From Phycisphaerales bacterium UBA2402 (lineage in GTDB: Bacteria; Planctomycetota; Phycisphaerae; Phycisphaerales; UBA1924): a DNA stretch of 64,000 bases. Below the pieces are notes generated by a model. The model was not told where the DNA came from. It did not search any database and was given only the letters and a program-made list of their open reading frames with translations. A program made the translations under genes and the position numbers. This document shows, piece by piece, positions 18,291-28,169 of the stretch. Each line of letters begins with the position of its first letter. Within the stretch, counting starts at the first letter, position 1. The stretch is taken from contig DDSA01000165.1 in NCBI GenBank assembly GCA_002343715.1, positions 7,342 through 71,341 of the forward strand, written 5' to 3'.

Positions 18291-20443
18291 ATCCGGTTCG
18301 TGCGTTTCGCATCCTCCTTCCTGCCCTGCTGCTGCTGAGCCTGGGAGCCTTGTGCGCGGCACAGTCGAACTTCATCGTGTTTGTCGCGTTGGCGTTGCTG
18401 GCCGTCGTGGGTTGGTTCCTCGGTGAATCGGGAGGCGGTGGGCTGGCCCAGGGGTCCCCACGTGCACGCTCGTGGTCGCTGCCCCGATGGGCGGCGAACA
18501 CGCTGCTGATGATCGCCGTGGTGACGGCACTTCTGTACGGCTGGTCCGAGAGGCAGCCAGTGGCGGCCTTCCTGTGGCTGTTGGGTTCCATTCTGTTGCT
18601 GAAAATATGGGAACATCGGCTGCTGCGCGATTACGGGCAGGTGCTCACCATCAGTGTATTTCTGAGCATCGGGGCCACACTCGAGGATCAATCACTGCTC
18701 CTGGGCTTGATACTCATTGTTCAACTGCCCGTTCTGATCCTGACCGTGGTCACCTACCAGGTGTGTCTCAACGCAAGGAGGGCGGGCGGAATGCGGGTGC
18801 GACTGCCGGCGATCCCCGTGTTCGTGCTCGCCACCACGGCGCTGGTGGGGGCCGTGGGAGCCGGCACGCTGGTCTTCCTTGTTGTTCCACGCGGCATCGG
18901 AATGCACCAGTTCTCGGAGTTTCAACCGCTGGTCGTCGGTCGTACCACAGGTTTCAGCGACACGATCAACCTCGATCAGAGCGGCCTGATCAGCGAGTCG
19001 CTCACGCCGGTGATGGACGTCTATCTGACCGATGGAGCGGGCAACTCCATCGGTTCCGAGGACCGCACGGTGTACCTGCGTGGCAGTGTGTTCAACGCGT
19101 ACGTGAATCGTGCCTGGATACGCAGCCGGGATGTGCCCAGTCTTCACGCGGCGGTTCCGAAGGGCTACGCGTTTCTCGGAGGCATCACGCGCGCGCCCGA
19201 CCCAACCAGAGAAGTCGTTCAGCGGGTCATCATGCGTTCGCTCCCCCGATCGGTGACCCCCGTGTTCTGCGTCTGGGCGCCATGGGCGATCCTGGCCACG
19301 AGCGACACAGGCATCAGGTTTTACGCGGACACACGCACCATCTCGGCGGAAGAGGTACGCAGGAACAGGTTTGAGTACATTGTTCGATCCGCGCCAACAC
19401 TCCCCGGGGCATCGGTCCCCGCCGCCGAGCGTGGCACGGTCTCTTTCCCCTTACAGAGCGTGCGAGAAACCGCCGCGAGAATTCTCGCCTCCGCGGGGAT
19501 CGATCCGGACCCGTTCGTACGCCCCTCCGATCAGGACGGCCGCGCTGCCCGAATCTTCGAGGCGCACCTCCGCGCCGAGTTCGAGTACACCCTCGATGCG
19601 CCCACCCCGCCTGTCAAGCAGGACCCGATCGATTGGTTCCTGACGCGCTCTCGAAGGGGCCACTGTGAATATTTCGCCTCCGCGCTCGCGGCGCTCTGCC
19701 GATCGGCGGGCATCGATGCCCGTGTGATCGCGGGCTACATGGTCAACGAGTTCGACCCGGCCGCCGGGGCGTACACAGTTCGTTCCAACAACGCGCACGC
19801 CTGGGTGGAGGTCAACACCGCGCCGGGAATTTGGGAAACCATGGACGCGACTCCCCACGCCGTCGCCTTGGCGGAGCGGGAGCAGAAACGAGGCGTCCTG
19901 AGCGCGATCGCTCAGTGGATCGCCGGATTACGGGATGCCTGGAACACAAAGGTTGTCACGTTTGATTCCACGAGTCAGGACAGGCTTCTCGGAGCCGAAA
20001 CAGGCCTGGCCGCCGCGAACGACTGGTTCCGAGGCAGATCGGACGAGGCTCCGCGCTTCCGTGGGGTCAAGCCGCTGGTGTCGGGCGCTCTGAAGATCGT
20101 GCTCCCGCTCGGTGTGTGCTTGGGTTTGATCATCGCGTTCCGGGCATGGAGGCAGAGACGCACCGTGCGCGTGCCGACTTGGAGCTCGGGATGGGCTTTA
20201 TCGAGCAGGCATCGCCGATTGGTGCGTGCGATAGACAGCGTCTTCGTATCACTCGGTAAAAGACGTCCCCATTGGCGACCTTTGCTTCTCCATGCCGAGG
20301 ATTTCGCCGGGCCTCAAGGTGCGATCCTCCGTCGTGCTGCCGCGGCGGTGTACGCCGACCGGTTCGGGGGAGTGACTCTCTCATCGCATGAACTTCGAGA
20401 ACTGGAGGCGGGTCTTCGACAGGCTTCCGCCCGCAACGTTTGA
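18287..20443 (+). CDS. Transglutaminase-like membrane protein (TgpA/DUF3488 type)
   Basis: A 718-residue protein with about six N-terminal membrane segments (within residues 1-215), a periplasmic region, a transglutaminase-like core and a last membrane segment near residues 605-625, followed by a cytoplasmic tail. The catalytic triad is visible: Cys460 in RGHCEYFASALAALCRSAGI, His504 in NNAHAWVEV and Asp520 in ETMDATPH. The layout matches TgpA of Pseudomonas. GTG 18287 overlaps the DUF58 stop (GTGA) and has GGAGG about 10 bases upstream; the longer open frame that starts inside the DUF58 gene is not used. The substrate is unknown. Confidence 0.9.
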   Translation: MNPVRAFRILLPALLLLSLGALCAAQSNFIVFVALALLAVVGWFLGESGGGGLAQGSPRARSWSLPRWAANTLLMIAVVTALLYGWSERQPVAAFLWLLGSILLLKIWEHRLLRDYGQVLTISVFLSIGATLEDQSLLLGLILIVQLPVLILTVVTYQVCLNARRAGGMRVRLPAIPVFVLATTALVGAVGAGTLVFLVVPRGIGMHQFSEFQPLVVGRTTGFSDTINLDQSGLISESLTPVMDVYLTDGAGNSIGSEDRTVYLRGSVFNAYVNRAWIRSRDVPSLHAAVPKGYAFLGGITRAPDPTREVVQRVIMRSLPRSVTPVFCVWAPWAILATSDTGIRFYADTRTISAEEVRRNRFEYIVRSAPTLPGASVPAAERGTVSFPLQSVRETAARILASAGIDPDPFVRPSDQDGRAARIFEAHLRAEFEYTLDAPTPPVKQDPIDWFLTRSRRGHCEYFASALAALCRSAGIDARVIAGYMVNEFDPAAGAYTVRSNNAHAWVEVNTAPGIWETMDATPHAVALAEREQKRGVLSAIAQWIAGLRDAWNTKVVTFDSTSQDRLLGAETGLAAANDWFRGRSDEAPRFRGVKPLVSGALKIVLPLGVCLGLIIAFRAWRQRRTVRVPTWSSGWALSSRHRRLVRAIDSVFVSLGKRRPHWRPLLLHAEDFAGPQGAILRRAAAAVYADRFGGVTLSSHELRELEAGLRQASARNV

Positions 20444-20512
20444 GCGGGTCGCGCGGGCGAGATCCTCGTCCCATCCGCCGGGGAGGGCTGAACCGGAGGG
20501 GACCTTCGACCG

Positions 20513-21478
20513 ATGGACACGCAGACCGCTCCGCGGCAACGGCGCATCCGCGCGACCGAAGCGATACGGAGCACAGGAGCAACGAACGTGCCCGCGAGCC
20601 GATCCAGAACCGAGCGTTGGCGAGACTCACTCCAGTCGATCTGCGAGCGTGGGGGCGGCATCGAGTTTTCAATCGCACGAACGCTCCCCTACGAGCCGGC
20701 GATTGAGGGCGCGGAGTCCGGATCCAGGGTCGCCCCCGATCTCATGTGGCGGGTGCGAGTTCTTCAACTCACCGAGGAGGAGATCCTGATCGAGCGCCCC
20801 AACGCGATGGGCCACCCCGTCACGATCGAGGACGGGCTGGAGCTGATCGCCGTCATGAGCGTCGGGCAGAACAAGTGGATGTTCCACACACGTAAACTCG
20901 GCCAGGCCGACGGGCCGAGCCCGTTCCACGCGACCGCTCAGGGGCTTCGGCTCGCCATGCCCACGCGAGTGGAGCGATGCCATCGGCGCGATTTTCTCCG
21001 TATTTCGACAGCCGAACTCCACCTTCCACGAGTTGAGTGCTGGCCGCTGCTCAACCCCACGAGCGTCGGGCCCGCCGAACTCGCCAACCGCACGATGATT
21101 CAGGAGTTGGAGCGCTCGGGTCGTCCGTTCACGCTCACCGCCGAGGCGGACACGTCGCTGCTCCCGGAAGTCGGACCACCCTTCGAGGCAAGCCTGATGA
21201 ACATCGGCGGCGGAGGCGCCGGCCTGCTGTTCTCCAAGTCCGATGCTTCCGCCGCGGAACGATCACGATTGCTGTGGATGCGTCTGCACCTCATGCCGCT
21301 CATCCCCGCTCCGCTCGGTGTCACGGCCCGTCTGGCGCACAAACACATGGACAGCGCCCAGAATCTGATCGCCGGTGCCGCCTTCGAGTTCACATGGAAC
21401 ACGAGCCACCGTGACTTTGTTGTCGAACAGATCACGCGGTTCGTTGGTCGCGCTCAGGCGCGCGCCAAAGCCGCTTGA
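20513..21478 (+). CDS. PilZ-type c-di-GMP-binding protein
   Basis: A protein of about 320 residues with an N-terminal YcgR-like half (residues about 75-150, RVLQLTEEEILIERP) and a C-terminal PilZ barrel. The c-di-GMP-binding RxxxR is present in CHRRDFLRIST. The second element, normally D/NxSxxG, reads NIGGGGAGL, with Gly at the Ser position, so affinity may be altered. A flagellar-brake-like or exopolysaccharide-control role is inferred from family only. ATG 20513 has GGAGGGG 11 bases upstream; GTG 20588 with AGGAG 8 bases upstream is an equally good start and would drop 25 poorly structured residues. It ends 10 bases before the convergent lipoprotein gene. Confidence 0.78.
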   Translation: MDTQTAPRQRRIRATEAIRSTGATNVPASRSRTERWRDSLQSICERGGGIEFSIARTLPYEPAIEGAESGSRVAPDLMWRVRVLQLTEEEILIERPNAMGHPVTIEDGLELIAVMSVGQNKWMFHTRKLGQADGPSPFHATAQGLRLAMPTRVERCHRRDFLRISTAELHLPRVECWPLLNPTSVGPAELANRTMIQELERSGRPFTLTAEADTSLLPEVGPPFEASLMNIGGGGAGLLFSKSDASAAERSRLLWMRLHLMPLIPAPLGVTARLAHKHMDSAQNLIAGAAFEFTWNTSHRDFVVEQITRFVGRAQARAKAA

Positions 21479-21487
21479 TACGCCTCT

Positions 21488-22234
21488 TCAGCGTCCGATC
21501 CAGAGTTGGGCATTACCGTTCTCGGTGATCAGATCGATCGGGTTCTCGCCGTTGTTCAGGACGGCCGTGATATCGTGGCGGTTTGCCAGGACACCGCGCA
21601 GATTGTTCTGGCCGCCGTCCACCACCGGGATGCCCTTGCCCGCGGACACCCTCACCTTCCCGGTCGAGCCGCTGGGAAGCCGAACATTGATCGAACCGTT
21701 ATTGGTACGAGCCGAGATCGGTGTCGTGATGGGTGCAGCCGCCGTGATTCGAATCGAGGGAGATTCACGGCCAATCATCGTGTTCTGAACATCAGCCGCC
21801 CCCGTCAACCCTTGAATCTCGACCAATCCCCCGGTATTACGCACTCGAACACCACCGCACGAGGGCACACGGATGCGTAGTGATGTCGGGCGGGCCGTAC
21901 CGTCTGGTGATTCGCTGATCACTCGAAGAACCGGTCGCCCCGAATCGTTCGATACATGAGCCGCCACCCAGTCCGGACGAACATCATTGGAGTTTTCTCC
22001 TTCGCAGGTGGCCCACACGGCCAGAGGTTCCTGTGAATCGACCCAGATCCTGACCGTGCCCGACGCGTTCTGAACATCGACCGCCAGGGGGGCTTCGCCG
22101 ACATTGGCATCGGCGGAGTGTTCAACTTGTACCTGTTCATGCTTCTGAAAGTGGGAGCATCCCCCCATCAGACACGACAGAGTAACAACCGACAGGAGTG
22201 ACAAGAGTCCGTTCATTCGTTGAAGGTGGTTCAT
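21488..22234 (-). CDS. Putative lipoprotein with DUF4097-like beta-repeat domain
   Basis: About 248 residues starting MNHLQRMNGLLSLL, with a signal sequence ending in the lipobox-like LMGGC; the modified Cys would be near residue 25. The rest is a beta-rich domain of short repeats, including GTVRIWV, LRIRVPSCGGVRVRNTGGLVEIQGLTG, SINVRLPSGSTGKVRV and NPIDLITENGNAQLWIG. These resemble the head-domain/putative adhesin (DUF4097/DUF2807) beta-helices. Several starts are possible (22255, 22234 and 22216) and no Shine-Dalgarno stands out. Function unknown; outer-membrane or cell-surface location is inferred from the lipobox. Confidence 0.72.
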   Translation of the reverse strand: MNHLQRMNGLLSLLSVVTLSCLMGGCSHFQKHEQVQVEHSADANVGEAPLAVDVQNASGTVRIWVDSQEPLAVWATCEGENSNDVRPDWVAAHVSNDSGRPVLRVISESPDGTARPTSLRIRVPSCGGVRVRNTGGLVEIQGLTGAADVQNTMIGRESPSIRITAAAPITTPISARTNNGSINVRLPSGSTGKVRVSAGKGIPVVDGGQNNLRGVLANRHDITAVLNNGENPIDLITENGNAQLWIGR

Positions 22235-22747
22235 GAGGTAGGCATCCGTGCGCACTGTGCGAATCGTTCAACCCCTGATTGACGACCGTGCATGAGGGTC
22301 CGCTCTGCCGCCGGCGGGGCAACGATCCTAGCATAGCGTGCCGGTCGAACGAGAGGGGGAACCTTGTAGGGCCTCCCTCGCCCGACCAGGCGGTTACGTC
22401 GATCAATCACTCTCTGCTCGGGCATTATCTCATCGTGATCCCGCCCCAGCGTGAGTGAGACATTCCGCTCGCATACGAATCCCCGCCATCCGGCCGGGAT
22501 CTTGATTCGTGAATGGGTCGTGCCCCGCGGCATGATCCGACAATCCGACCGCCGTACTCTGGCGCTTGGCTCCCGCGAACCGCGGGCGATGGAACGTGCC
22601 ACGATCGAAACGATCGTTGATTGCCCGTTCCGGCAAGCACATGGCACCGGTGTTCAGTCGGTGATTGGAGCCACGAACCCGCGATCGGTGTCTCGTCGTC
22701 CGCCTCGAGGTGATTCCCGCACCGCCCGGCTCGGAGACATCGAAGGC
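22235..22747. other. Intergenic region between divergent lipoprotein and rny genes
   Basis: About 510 bases upstream of RNase Y. The frame of rny stays open through part of it (from 22451), but that sequence is rich in Arg and Pro and lacks RNase Y features. It is therefore treated as leader DNA. I found no clear promoter or RNA element. Confidence 0.4.
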
Positions 22748-24379
22748 ATGAACGCACCATCCTACTCGCTGACCGCTCTCACGGAGGCTGCCCAGAGCGC
22801 CCCTCTCACGCTCGGCATGGACAACACCGTCGCGGGGATCGGCATGGCGGTCGCCGCCTTGGCGGGTGCGGGTCTGGGGGCATGGATCAGCGTCGGCCGC
22901 AACCGCAAAGCGCTGGCCGCCGGGGATGCGCAGGCCAAGGCGCTTGTCGAGCAAGCCAGACAAGAAGCAAAGTCGGAAGCGGAACGCCTCCGGCTCGAAG
23001 CCGAGAAATCCGCCCTCGAACGCAAGGCAAGGGCCGAGCAGGAACTCGAGGCCGCTCGCGCCGAAGCCCGGGAGACCGAGCGACGCCTTACCAAGCGAGA
23101 AGACACAATCGATCGCAAGGAACAGTCCCTCGCCCAGAAGGAAGAAAACAACGCCAAGGCCGCCGAGTCGTTGCGGCAGCGCGAAGCCGTCGCAATCAGA
23201 AAAGGCGAAGAACTCGAGCGCACACTCGCGGAACAGCGAGAAACGCTGATGCGACTCTCCGGCATGACGAAAGATCAGGCCCGCGAAGCGCTGCTGTCCC
23301 GGGTCGAGGATGATTGCCGCCATGAAGTCGGGAAAGTCGCCCGCCGGATCATCGAAGAAGCCGAGAGCGAAGCCAAGAGCAAGGCCCGCGAGATCACGCT
23401 CATGGCCATCCAACGCTACGCCAGCGAGCACACCAGCGAGTCGACCGTGCGTAGCGTCGCGATCCCCAGCGACGACATGAAGGGCCGCATCATCGGCCGG
23501 GAAGGCCGCAATATCCGAGCGATCGAGAAAGCCACCGGCGCCGATATCATCGTTGATGACACGCCCGGTGTCATCGTCGTCTCCTGCTTCGACAAGGTGC
23601 GTCAGGCCGTCGCGGTCGAGAGCCTCGAACGTCTCATCGCCGACGGACGCATGCACCCCACACGCATCGAAGAGATCGTCGAGAAGGTGCGGAGCGAGAC
23701 CGATGAACGCATCCTCCGCTACGGGCGGGACGCCATCGCGGAGGTCAACCTGCGCGGCATCCACCCCAAGATCAGCGAAGCCATGGGGAAACTCCATTAC
23801 CGCACCAGTTACGGCCAGAATGTCCTGCGTCACTCCATCGAGGTGGCCTTCCTGTGCCAGATCATCGCCGAGCAACTGGGCCTCGACGGCGCGGTCGCGC
23901 GCCGCTGCGGCTTTCTCCACGACATCGGCAAAGCCATGGACCATGAGATGGAAGGCGGGCATCCCAAAATCGGCATGGACTTTGCCCGCCAGTTCGGAGA
24001 GAAGGAACCCGTCCTCAACGCGATCGGCGGCCATCACGCCGACATCCCCGCCACCAGTTTCTACACGCCCATCGTCATGGCCGCCGACGCCGTCAGTTCG
24101 GCCCGTCCCGGCGCTCGACGGGAGAGCATGGAGAAATACGTCCAGCGGCTGCACGAACTCCAGGACATCGCCCTCAGTTTCCGCGGCGTGACCGAGGCCC
24201 ACGCCATCCAGGCCGGGCGCGAGGTGCGTGTCATGATCGACGCCGCCAAGGTCGATGACGATGAGGCCTTCCTCATCGCCCACCAGATCGCCAAGCGTGT
24301 CAGCGAGGAGATGACGTTCCCCGGCGAGATCCGGGTGACGGTTCTCCGCGAGACCCGCGCGGTCGAGTACGCCCGGTAG
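22748..24379 (+). CDS. rny: Ribonuclease Y
   Basis: A 543-residue membrane-tethered endoribonuclease that initiates mRNA decay. The order is typical: one N-terminal membrane segment (about residues 25-47, VAGIGMAVAALAGAGLGAWI), a long charged coiled coil (about 50-200), a KH RNA-binding domain (GRIIGREGRNIRAIEKATG), then the HD domain with HDIGKAMDHEMEGGH and a second metal-site region GGHHADIP. The length is slightly above the usual 515-520 because of the N-terminus. ATG 22748 is preferred, with GGAG about 11 bases upstream. The RNase Y-interacting factor RicT is encoded at 39507-41060. Confidence 0.96.
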   Translation: MNAPSYSLTALTEAAQSAPLTLGMDNTVAGIGMAVAALAGAGLGAWISVGRNRKALAAGDAQAKALVEQARQEAKSEAERLRLEAEKSALERKARAEQELEAARAEARETERRLTKREDTIDRKEQSLAQKEENNAKAAESLRQREAVAIRKGEELERTLAEQRETLMRLSGMTKDQAREALLSRVEDDCRHEVGKVARRIIEEAESEAKSKAREITLMAIQRYASEHTSESTVRSVAIPSDDMKGRIIGREGRNIRAIEKATGADIIVDDTPGVIVVSCFDKVRQAVAVESLERLIADGRMHPTRIEEIVEKVRSETDERILRYGRDAIAEVNLRGIHPKISEAMGKLHYRTSYGQNVLRHSIEVAFLCQIIAEQLGLDGAVARRCGFLHDIGKAMDHEMEGGHPKIGMDFARQFGEKEPVLNAIGGHHADIPATSFYTPIVMAADAVSSARPGARRESMEKYVQRLHELQDIALSFRGVTEAHAIQAGREVRVMIDAAKVDDDEAFLIAHQIAKRVSEEMTFPGEIRVTVLRETRAVEYAR

Positions 24380-24382
24380 GCA

Positions 24383-25363
24383 TCATCTGCCCGGACGGTG
24401 ATCCCAACTCCATCGAAGCGAATCGTCCAGCGGAGTGACTTTCGTTTCACTCTGAAGCCGTGCCGCCACGCGGTCCATCGCCTCGCGCTCTTTCCGCAGC
24501 CGAACCTTGCTGCGGAGTTGCTCCAGCGCCGTGCCGCTGGGCATCGGCCGTGCCGGAGATTCGGATTCGACCAAGACAACGGCGAATCCGGCATCGATCG
24601 ACAAGACCTCGGAGAGCGAGCCGGCACCGCGTGTCAAGGCATCCCGAACCAGCATGGGAAGGCCGGGGTCTGTCGGCGATACCGGCCCGAACAACCCGCC
24701 CCGGGGAGCCGATGGATCGCGTGAAGCCCTGAACGCCACTTCCGTGAACCTCGCGGAGCGCAGCGGACCGGCCGCGAGAATCTGATCGCGAGCCTCGGCG
24801 GCTTCGGCGTAGGAGGGTGTCACGATGATCCTCGCCAATACCACGGCCGAGAGTTCCGCCGTCACACCCGCATTGACTTCATCGGGAGTTACCATGTCCG
24901 CGTGTCGAACCAAAGCCCGCAGACGGGCGCTTCGTGTCAGGAGTGCTTCGTACCTCTTCGGGCCAAGCCCCCGTGCCTCTCGGAACCGTTCAATCAGGGA
25001 AGCAGCGCTGGAGTTGTCAACCGTGGCATCGGTCGAGACCGCCGACAGAAGGAGCAGGCGTTCCGCATCGAGTGCCCCTGCGCTGAGAGTCAACCCCGCC
25101 GCCGTAAACTCTCTCGCGACAGCGTGGTCGAGCGCCATCTCGGCGAGCACCACCGCCCCGGCGGTCTCACGCAGAAAGGCCTCCAAACTCGCTGTGTCCG
25201 CATCGGAGCCATCGATCCGAGCAAGAACACGTCCTTCCGTGGATACCGGCACCACACGCGGCTGAGCCAGCCCGCGCAGCATCGGATCATTTTTCTTTGA
25301 CGTGTTCGATGAACAACTGCCAACAAACAGGAGACTGAAAAGACACAAGCGGGTAAAGTGCAT
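24383..25363 (-). CDS. Parvulin-like peptidyl-prolyl isomerase lipoprotein
   Basis: A 326-residue lipoprotein: signal MHFTRLCLFSLLFVGSCSS with lipobox VGSC (Cys17). The C-terminal third resembles a PpiC-type rotamase domain (VVLARIIVTPSYAEAAEARDQI, ARFTEVAFRASRDPSAPRGGLFGPVSPTDPGLP, SLSEVLSIDAGFAVVLVES). The N-terminal half is helical, like SurA/PrsA chaperone modules. It probably assists folding of exported proteins at the cell envelope. Some parvulin active-site residues are not obvious, so it may act mainly as a chaperone. It converges on rny 3 bases apart. Confidence 0.78.
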   Translation of the reverse strand: MHFTRLCLFSLLFVGSCSSNTSKKNDPMLRGLAQPRVVPVSTEGRVLARIDGSDADTASLEAFLRETAGAVVLAEMALDHAVAREFTAAGLTLSAGALDAERLLLLSAVSTDATVDNSSAASLIERFREARGLGPKRYEALLTRSARLRALVRHADMVTPDEVNAGVTAELSAVVLARIIVTPSYAEAAEARDQILAAGPLRSARFTEVAFRASRDPSAPRGGLFGPVSPTDPGLPMLVRDALTRGAGSLSEVLSIDAGFAVVLVESESPARPMPSGTALEQLRSKVRLRKEREAMDRVAARLQSETKVTPLDDSLRWSWDHRPGR

Positions 25364-25803
25364 GGAGCATCGGACGCCGCACTTCGAACGGAGTCAAGGT
25401 GTACTCACAAAATTCAAAAAAGTTTGTATTATGTACGGTAATACTGGTTTTTGCTGCATTTCCTGTTGAGGTACCAGAAAAGTGAGCCTTATGGTTGCAG
25501 CAACTGCATCAACATCGCCGAATCTTCGGTATAATTCAGGGGTATGGATCTGTGGTATTGCCCCGGTGATGAGTTTCAGATGGTTGCAGTGGTGAGGATT
25601 TTCGGTTTTTCGACCTCAAATTGACTCGACATGGTCGGTTTTCCGTGGTATCCTGTAATGTAACCGAAAGGGCGTGTACCCGTTCTGGGAAAAGTCACGC
25701 CGGGGTTCAGTGAAAGTCCGCGTTCGCGGCAAACTTCGGTTTGGTAGGGTTCTTGTGCGTCAAGTGTACCCGTGTTCTGTGAGAGTGTGCAAAGGAGGCC
25801 CAC
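25364..25803. other. AT-rich leader region upstream of the first prepilin-like gene
   Basis: About 440 bases, visibly richer in A and T than its surroundings. It contains a perfect TATAAT at 25530-25535 without a good -35 box. A TTGACT at 25621 lies 19 bases before a TGGTAT. ATGGTTGCAG occurs twice (25491 and 25580), and GTGTACCCGT occurs twice (near 25674 and 25765). It ends in a very strong Shine-Dalgarno, AAAGGAGG at 25791-25798. The region looks regulatory, but no known element was recognised. Confidence 0.4.
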
Positions 25804-26889
25804 ATGAAGTGCGGTCGTAGCGTGTATCGAAAGTCTGGTTTTACGCTGATCGAGTTGCTGGTGGTGATCGCCATCATCGCACTCCTGATCGGCATCCTGC
25901 TGCCTGCCTTGGGCGAAGCCCGCAAGTCCGGCCGCATCACCATCTGCACAGCGAACATGAAACAACTGGGTGTCGCTACGCAGAGTTACACGGCGGACTA
26001 TCAGGATCGTTTGTACGCCTTCACGATCAGCGCCGCGACGGCCAACCTGCTCACCTTCCAGGACCTGCGAGATCAGGCTGCGGGCGGCGGACTCGAGGCT
26101 CACGCCGCTCAGGCGGTAGACATCATCCGTCGCCGCACGGGCCGAGATAACTTCGACCAGGTCAACGGCTGGATCCCCGATGTGCTCTACACGCACCTCG
26201 TTCTCCAGGATTACCTCGCCAGCCGTCTTCCAGAGAAACTCGTTGTCTGCCCCGAAGACCGCAACCGCAACCTCTGGCAGACCGACCCCGTCGGCTTCGC
26301 GAACGGCATTTTCATTCCTTCACCGAATCCGCTCAGCCCTCGCTGGCCGTACAGTTCGACCTATGAACACGGCTACTACCACTACGCCCCCGATCGCTGC
26401 GACAACGGCCCCGGTGTGACGCAGGCTGGTGCCCATAACCTGTACCAGTTCCTCAACCCAACCAACGTGCAAGACCCCGGATCGTTCCTCGGTCGCCGGC
26501 GCATCTCTCAGGTGATGTTCACCAGTCAGAAGGCACAGATGTACGACATCCAGTGCCGTCACCGCGGCAAGGTGCAGTTCTATTACGGCTATCAGGACGC
26601 AGTGGTACCGATTCTCTTCTACGACGCGTCGGTCAATATGAAGCGCACCGGCCCAGCCCTCGACCCGCTCGTCAACGGTGTGCGTGAGCCCGTCGATGCC
26701 AACCCGGGTTGGGCTCCCGAGGCTCCATTCACGCCATTCGCGCTCAACGTCAACTACACACCCGACACCTGGGAAACCCCGATCCGAAACGGCGGCACCA
26801 GCGCCTCCTTCCCCGGCTTCTATCGCTGGACCCGCGGCGGCCTGAGGGGAATTGACTTCGGCGGCAGGGAGTTCGTCCTGACACGCTGA
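25804..26889 (+). CDS. Prepilin-like protein with N-terminal methylation signal
   Basis: A 361-residue protein with a type II secretion/type IV pilin-like N-terminus: a short basic leader, cleavage site before F in [18 protein letters not shown], and glutamate at +5. After the hydrophobic helix comes a large soluble domain of the planctomycete type ([43 protein letters not shown], ending [13 protein letters not shown]). Such proteins exist in many copies per genome in Planctomycetes and their role is not settled. AAAGGAGG 5 bases from the ATG indicates strong translation. It is monocistronic, with an intrinsic terminator at 26933. Confidence 0.9.
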   Translation: MKCGRSVYRKSGFTLIELLVVIAIIALLIGILLPALGEARKSGRITICTANMKQLGVATQSYTADYQDRLYAFTISAATANLLTFQDLRDQAAGGGLEAHAAQAVDIIRRRTGRDNFDQVNGWIPDVLYTHLVLQDYLASRLPEKLVVCPEDRNRNLWQTDPVGFANGIFIPSPNPLSPRWPYSSTYEHGYYHYAPDRCDNGPGVTQAGAHNLYQFLNPTNVQDPGSFLGRRRISQVMFTSQKAQMYDIQCRHRGKVQFYYGYQDAVVPILFYDASVNMKRTGPALDPLVNGVREPVDANPGWAPEAPFTPFALNVNYTPDTWETPIRNGGTSASFPGFYRWTRGGLRGIDFGGREFVLTR

Positions 26890-26932
26890 GACTCGTAACT
26901 TTCGCGGAATCCAGCACCGCACAACCTTTACG

Positions 26933-26958
26933 AAGGCCCCCTCCCGGGGGCCTTTTTT
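26933..26958 (+). terminator. Intrinsic terminator after the first prepilin-like gene
   Basis: An AAGGCCCCC / GGGGGCCTT stem closed by a three-base loop and followed by a run of T residues, 43 bases after the stop codon. Confidence 0.92.
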
Positions 26959-27015
26959 CATCGTAGTTTCAAGTCGCTTTTCGGTCACGGCGGCTCATGC
27001 GTAGACTCAGCGTGC

Positions 27016-27987
27016 ATGACGATGAAAGCCCCCCGTACGAGATTGCCCGATGCCAGATCAACGCCGAGATTCGCGGGTGTGTGCACGTTCGGTCGCTTTC
27101 CGCTCTTCGATCCGGCCGACCAACCTCCCGATTGGGCAATCTATGGCATCCCGTTCGATGGGGGGGTGACGTTCCGACCAGGAGCCAGATTCGGCCCCCG
27201 CGCGGTGCGGGAGGCATCTCAGTTCGCCAGACCATTCCACCTGGTCCACAAGGTCAATCTCATCGAGAAACTCTCGATCGCCGATGCTGGCGATGCGCCA
27301 GTCAGTCCGTATCACATCAAGGAAACACTCGACGCCGCCGCGGCGTGGGCAGGCAAACTCGGCGATCCCGACACAACTCGCCTGCTCGCCATCGGGGGTG
27401 ATCACTCCATCGCCTACGCCAACATCCGTGCCTCCTGGGAACGCAGAGGGCGACCGGCGGGAGGTTTCGGATTGGTTCACTTCGACAGCCACCTCGATAC
27501 TGTGGACTCGGTCTGGGGTGAAAAGTGGGGGCACGCGTCCCCTTTCATCCGTGCCATCGAAGATGGGCTGATCAATCCACGTCACATGATCTCGGTAGGA
27601 GTGAAGGGGCCACTCAACGCTGCTTCTGATCTGGAGTTCGCCTCCAAGAATGGCATGACGATCCTGATGCGTGAAGACCTCGAAGGCACCGGGCCTGCAC
27701 TCCTGAGAGAGTTCGTTGCAGCGAGACCCGACCGTGAGTTCTATCTCTCATTCGATGTAGATGTCGTCGATCCGGCCTTCGCCCCGGGAACGGGCACCCC
27801 GTCCATCGGGGGCATCTCGTCGGCCCAGGCTCTGTCATTGCTTCAGAATCTGCGGGGGATTCGACTCGCGGGGGCCGACATCGTTGAGGTCCTGCCGGCT
27901 TTCGATGTGTCTCAGTTGACCGCCCTGCTGGCAAGTCAGATCATGGTCGAGATTCTGGCGCTGGACGCTCTTCGCGTTCCGGACTGA
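27016..27987 (+). CDS. Agmatinase/arginase-family ureohydrolase
   Basis: A 323-residue manganese ureohydrolase that would release urea from agmatine, guanidinobutyrate or a similar guanidino compound. Metal-binding motifs are in order: GGDHS (about 134-138), HFDSHLDT (the family norm is DAHxD, with Ser here for Ala), SFDVDVVDPAFAPGTGTP, and the late glutamate in DIVEVLPAFD. All metal ligands are kept. The closest family type is SpeB-like agmatinase; the substrate cannot be set from sequence alone. Starts at 27016 and 27022 are both possible. It stands between two prepilin-like genes with which it has no obvious link. Confidence 0.88.
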   Translation: MTMKAPRTRLPDARSTPRFAGVCTFGRFPLFDPADQPPDWAIYGIPFDGGVTFRPGARFGPRAVREASQFARPFHLVHKVNLIEKLSIADAGDAPVSPYHIKETLDAAAAWAGKLGDPDTTRLLAIGGDHSIAYANIRASWERRGRPAGGFGLVHFDSHLDTVDSVWGEKWGHASPFIRAIEDGLINPRHMISVGVKGPLNAASDLEFASKNGMTILMREDLEGTGPALLREFVAARPDREFYLSFDVDVVDPAFAPGTGTPSIGGISSAQALSLLQNLRGIRLAGADIVEVLPAFDVSQLTALLASQIMVEILALDALRVPD

Positions 27988-28169
27988 TCCGTAGCCGGGG
28001 AGTGCACGCAACAGATCTCGATTTCACTTTGACGAATCCCAACGGCACGCGGGCCGTACCATTGTGTAGTCCGGCATTGGGGCGGGGACCGGCGCGGCTG
28101 GGCTGCGCACCGGGGCGTATTGTTTGGTGTCGGTTCGTAGCCCGAGGTGAGCCTCCCCCGGAGACCTGT

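Noticed and set aside
22430..24283. A 617-codon frame on the minus strand
   Set aside because: It mirrors the rny gene, which has full RNase Y motifs; the minus frame has none.
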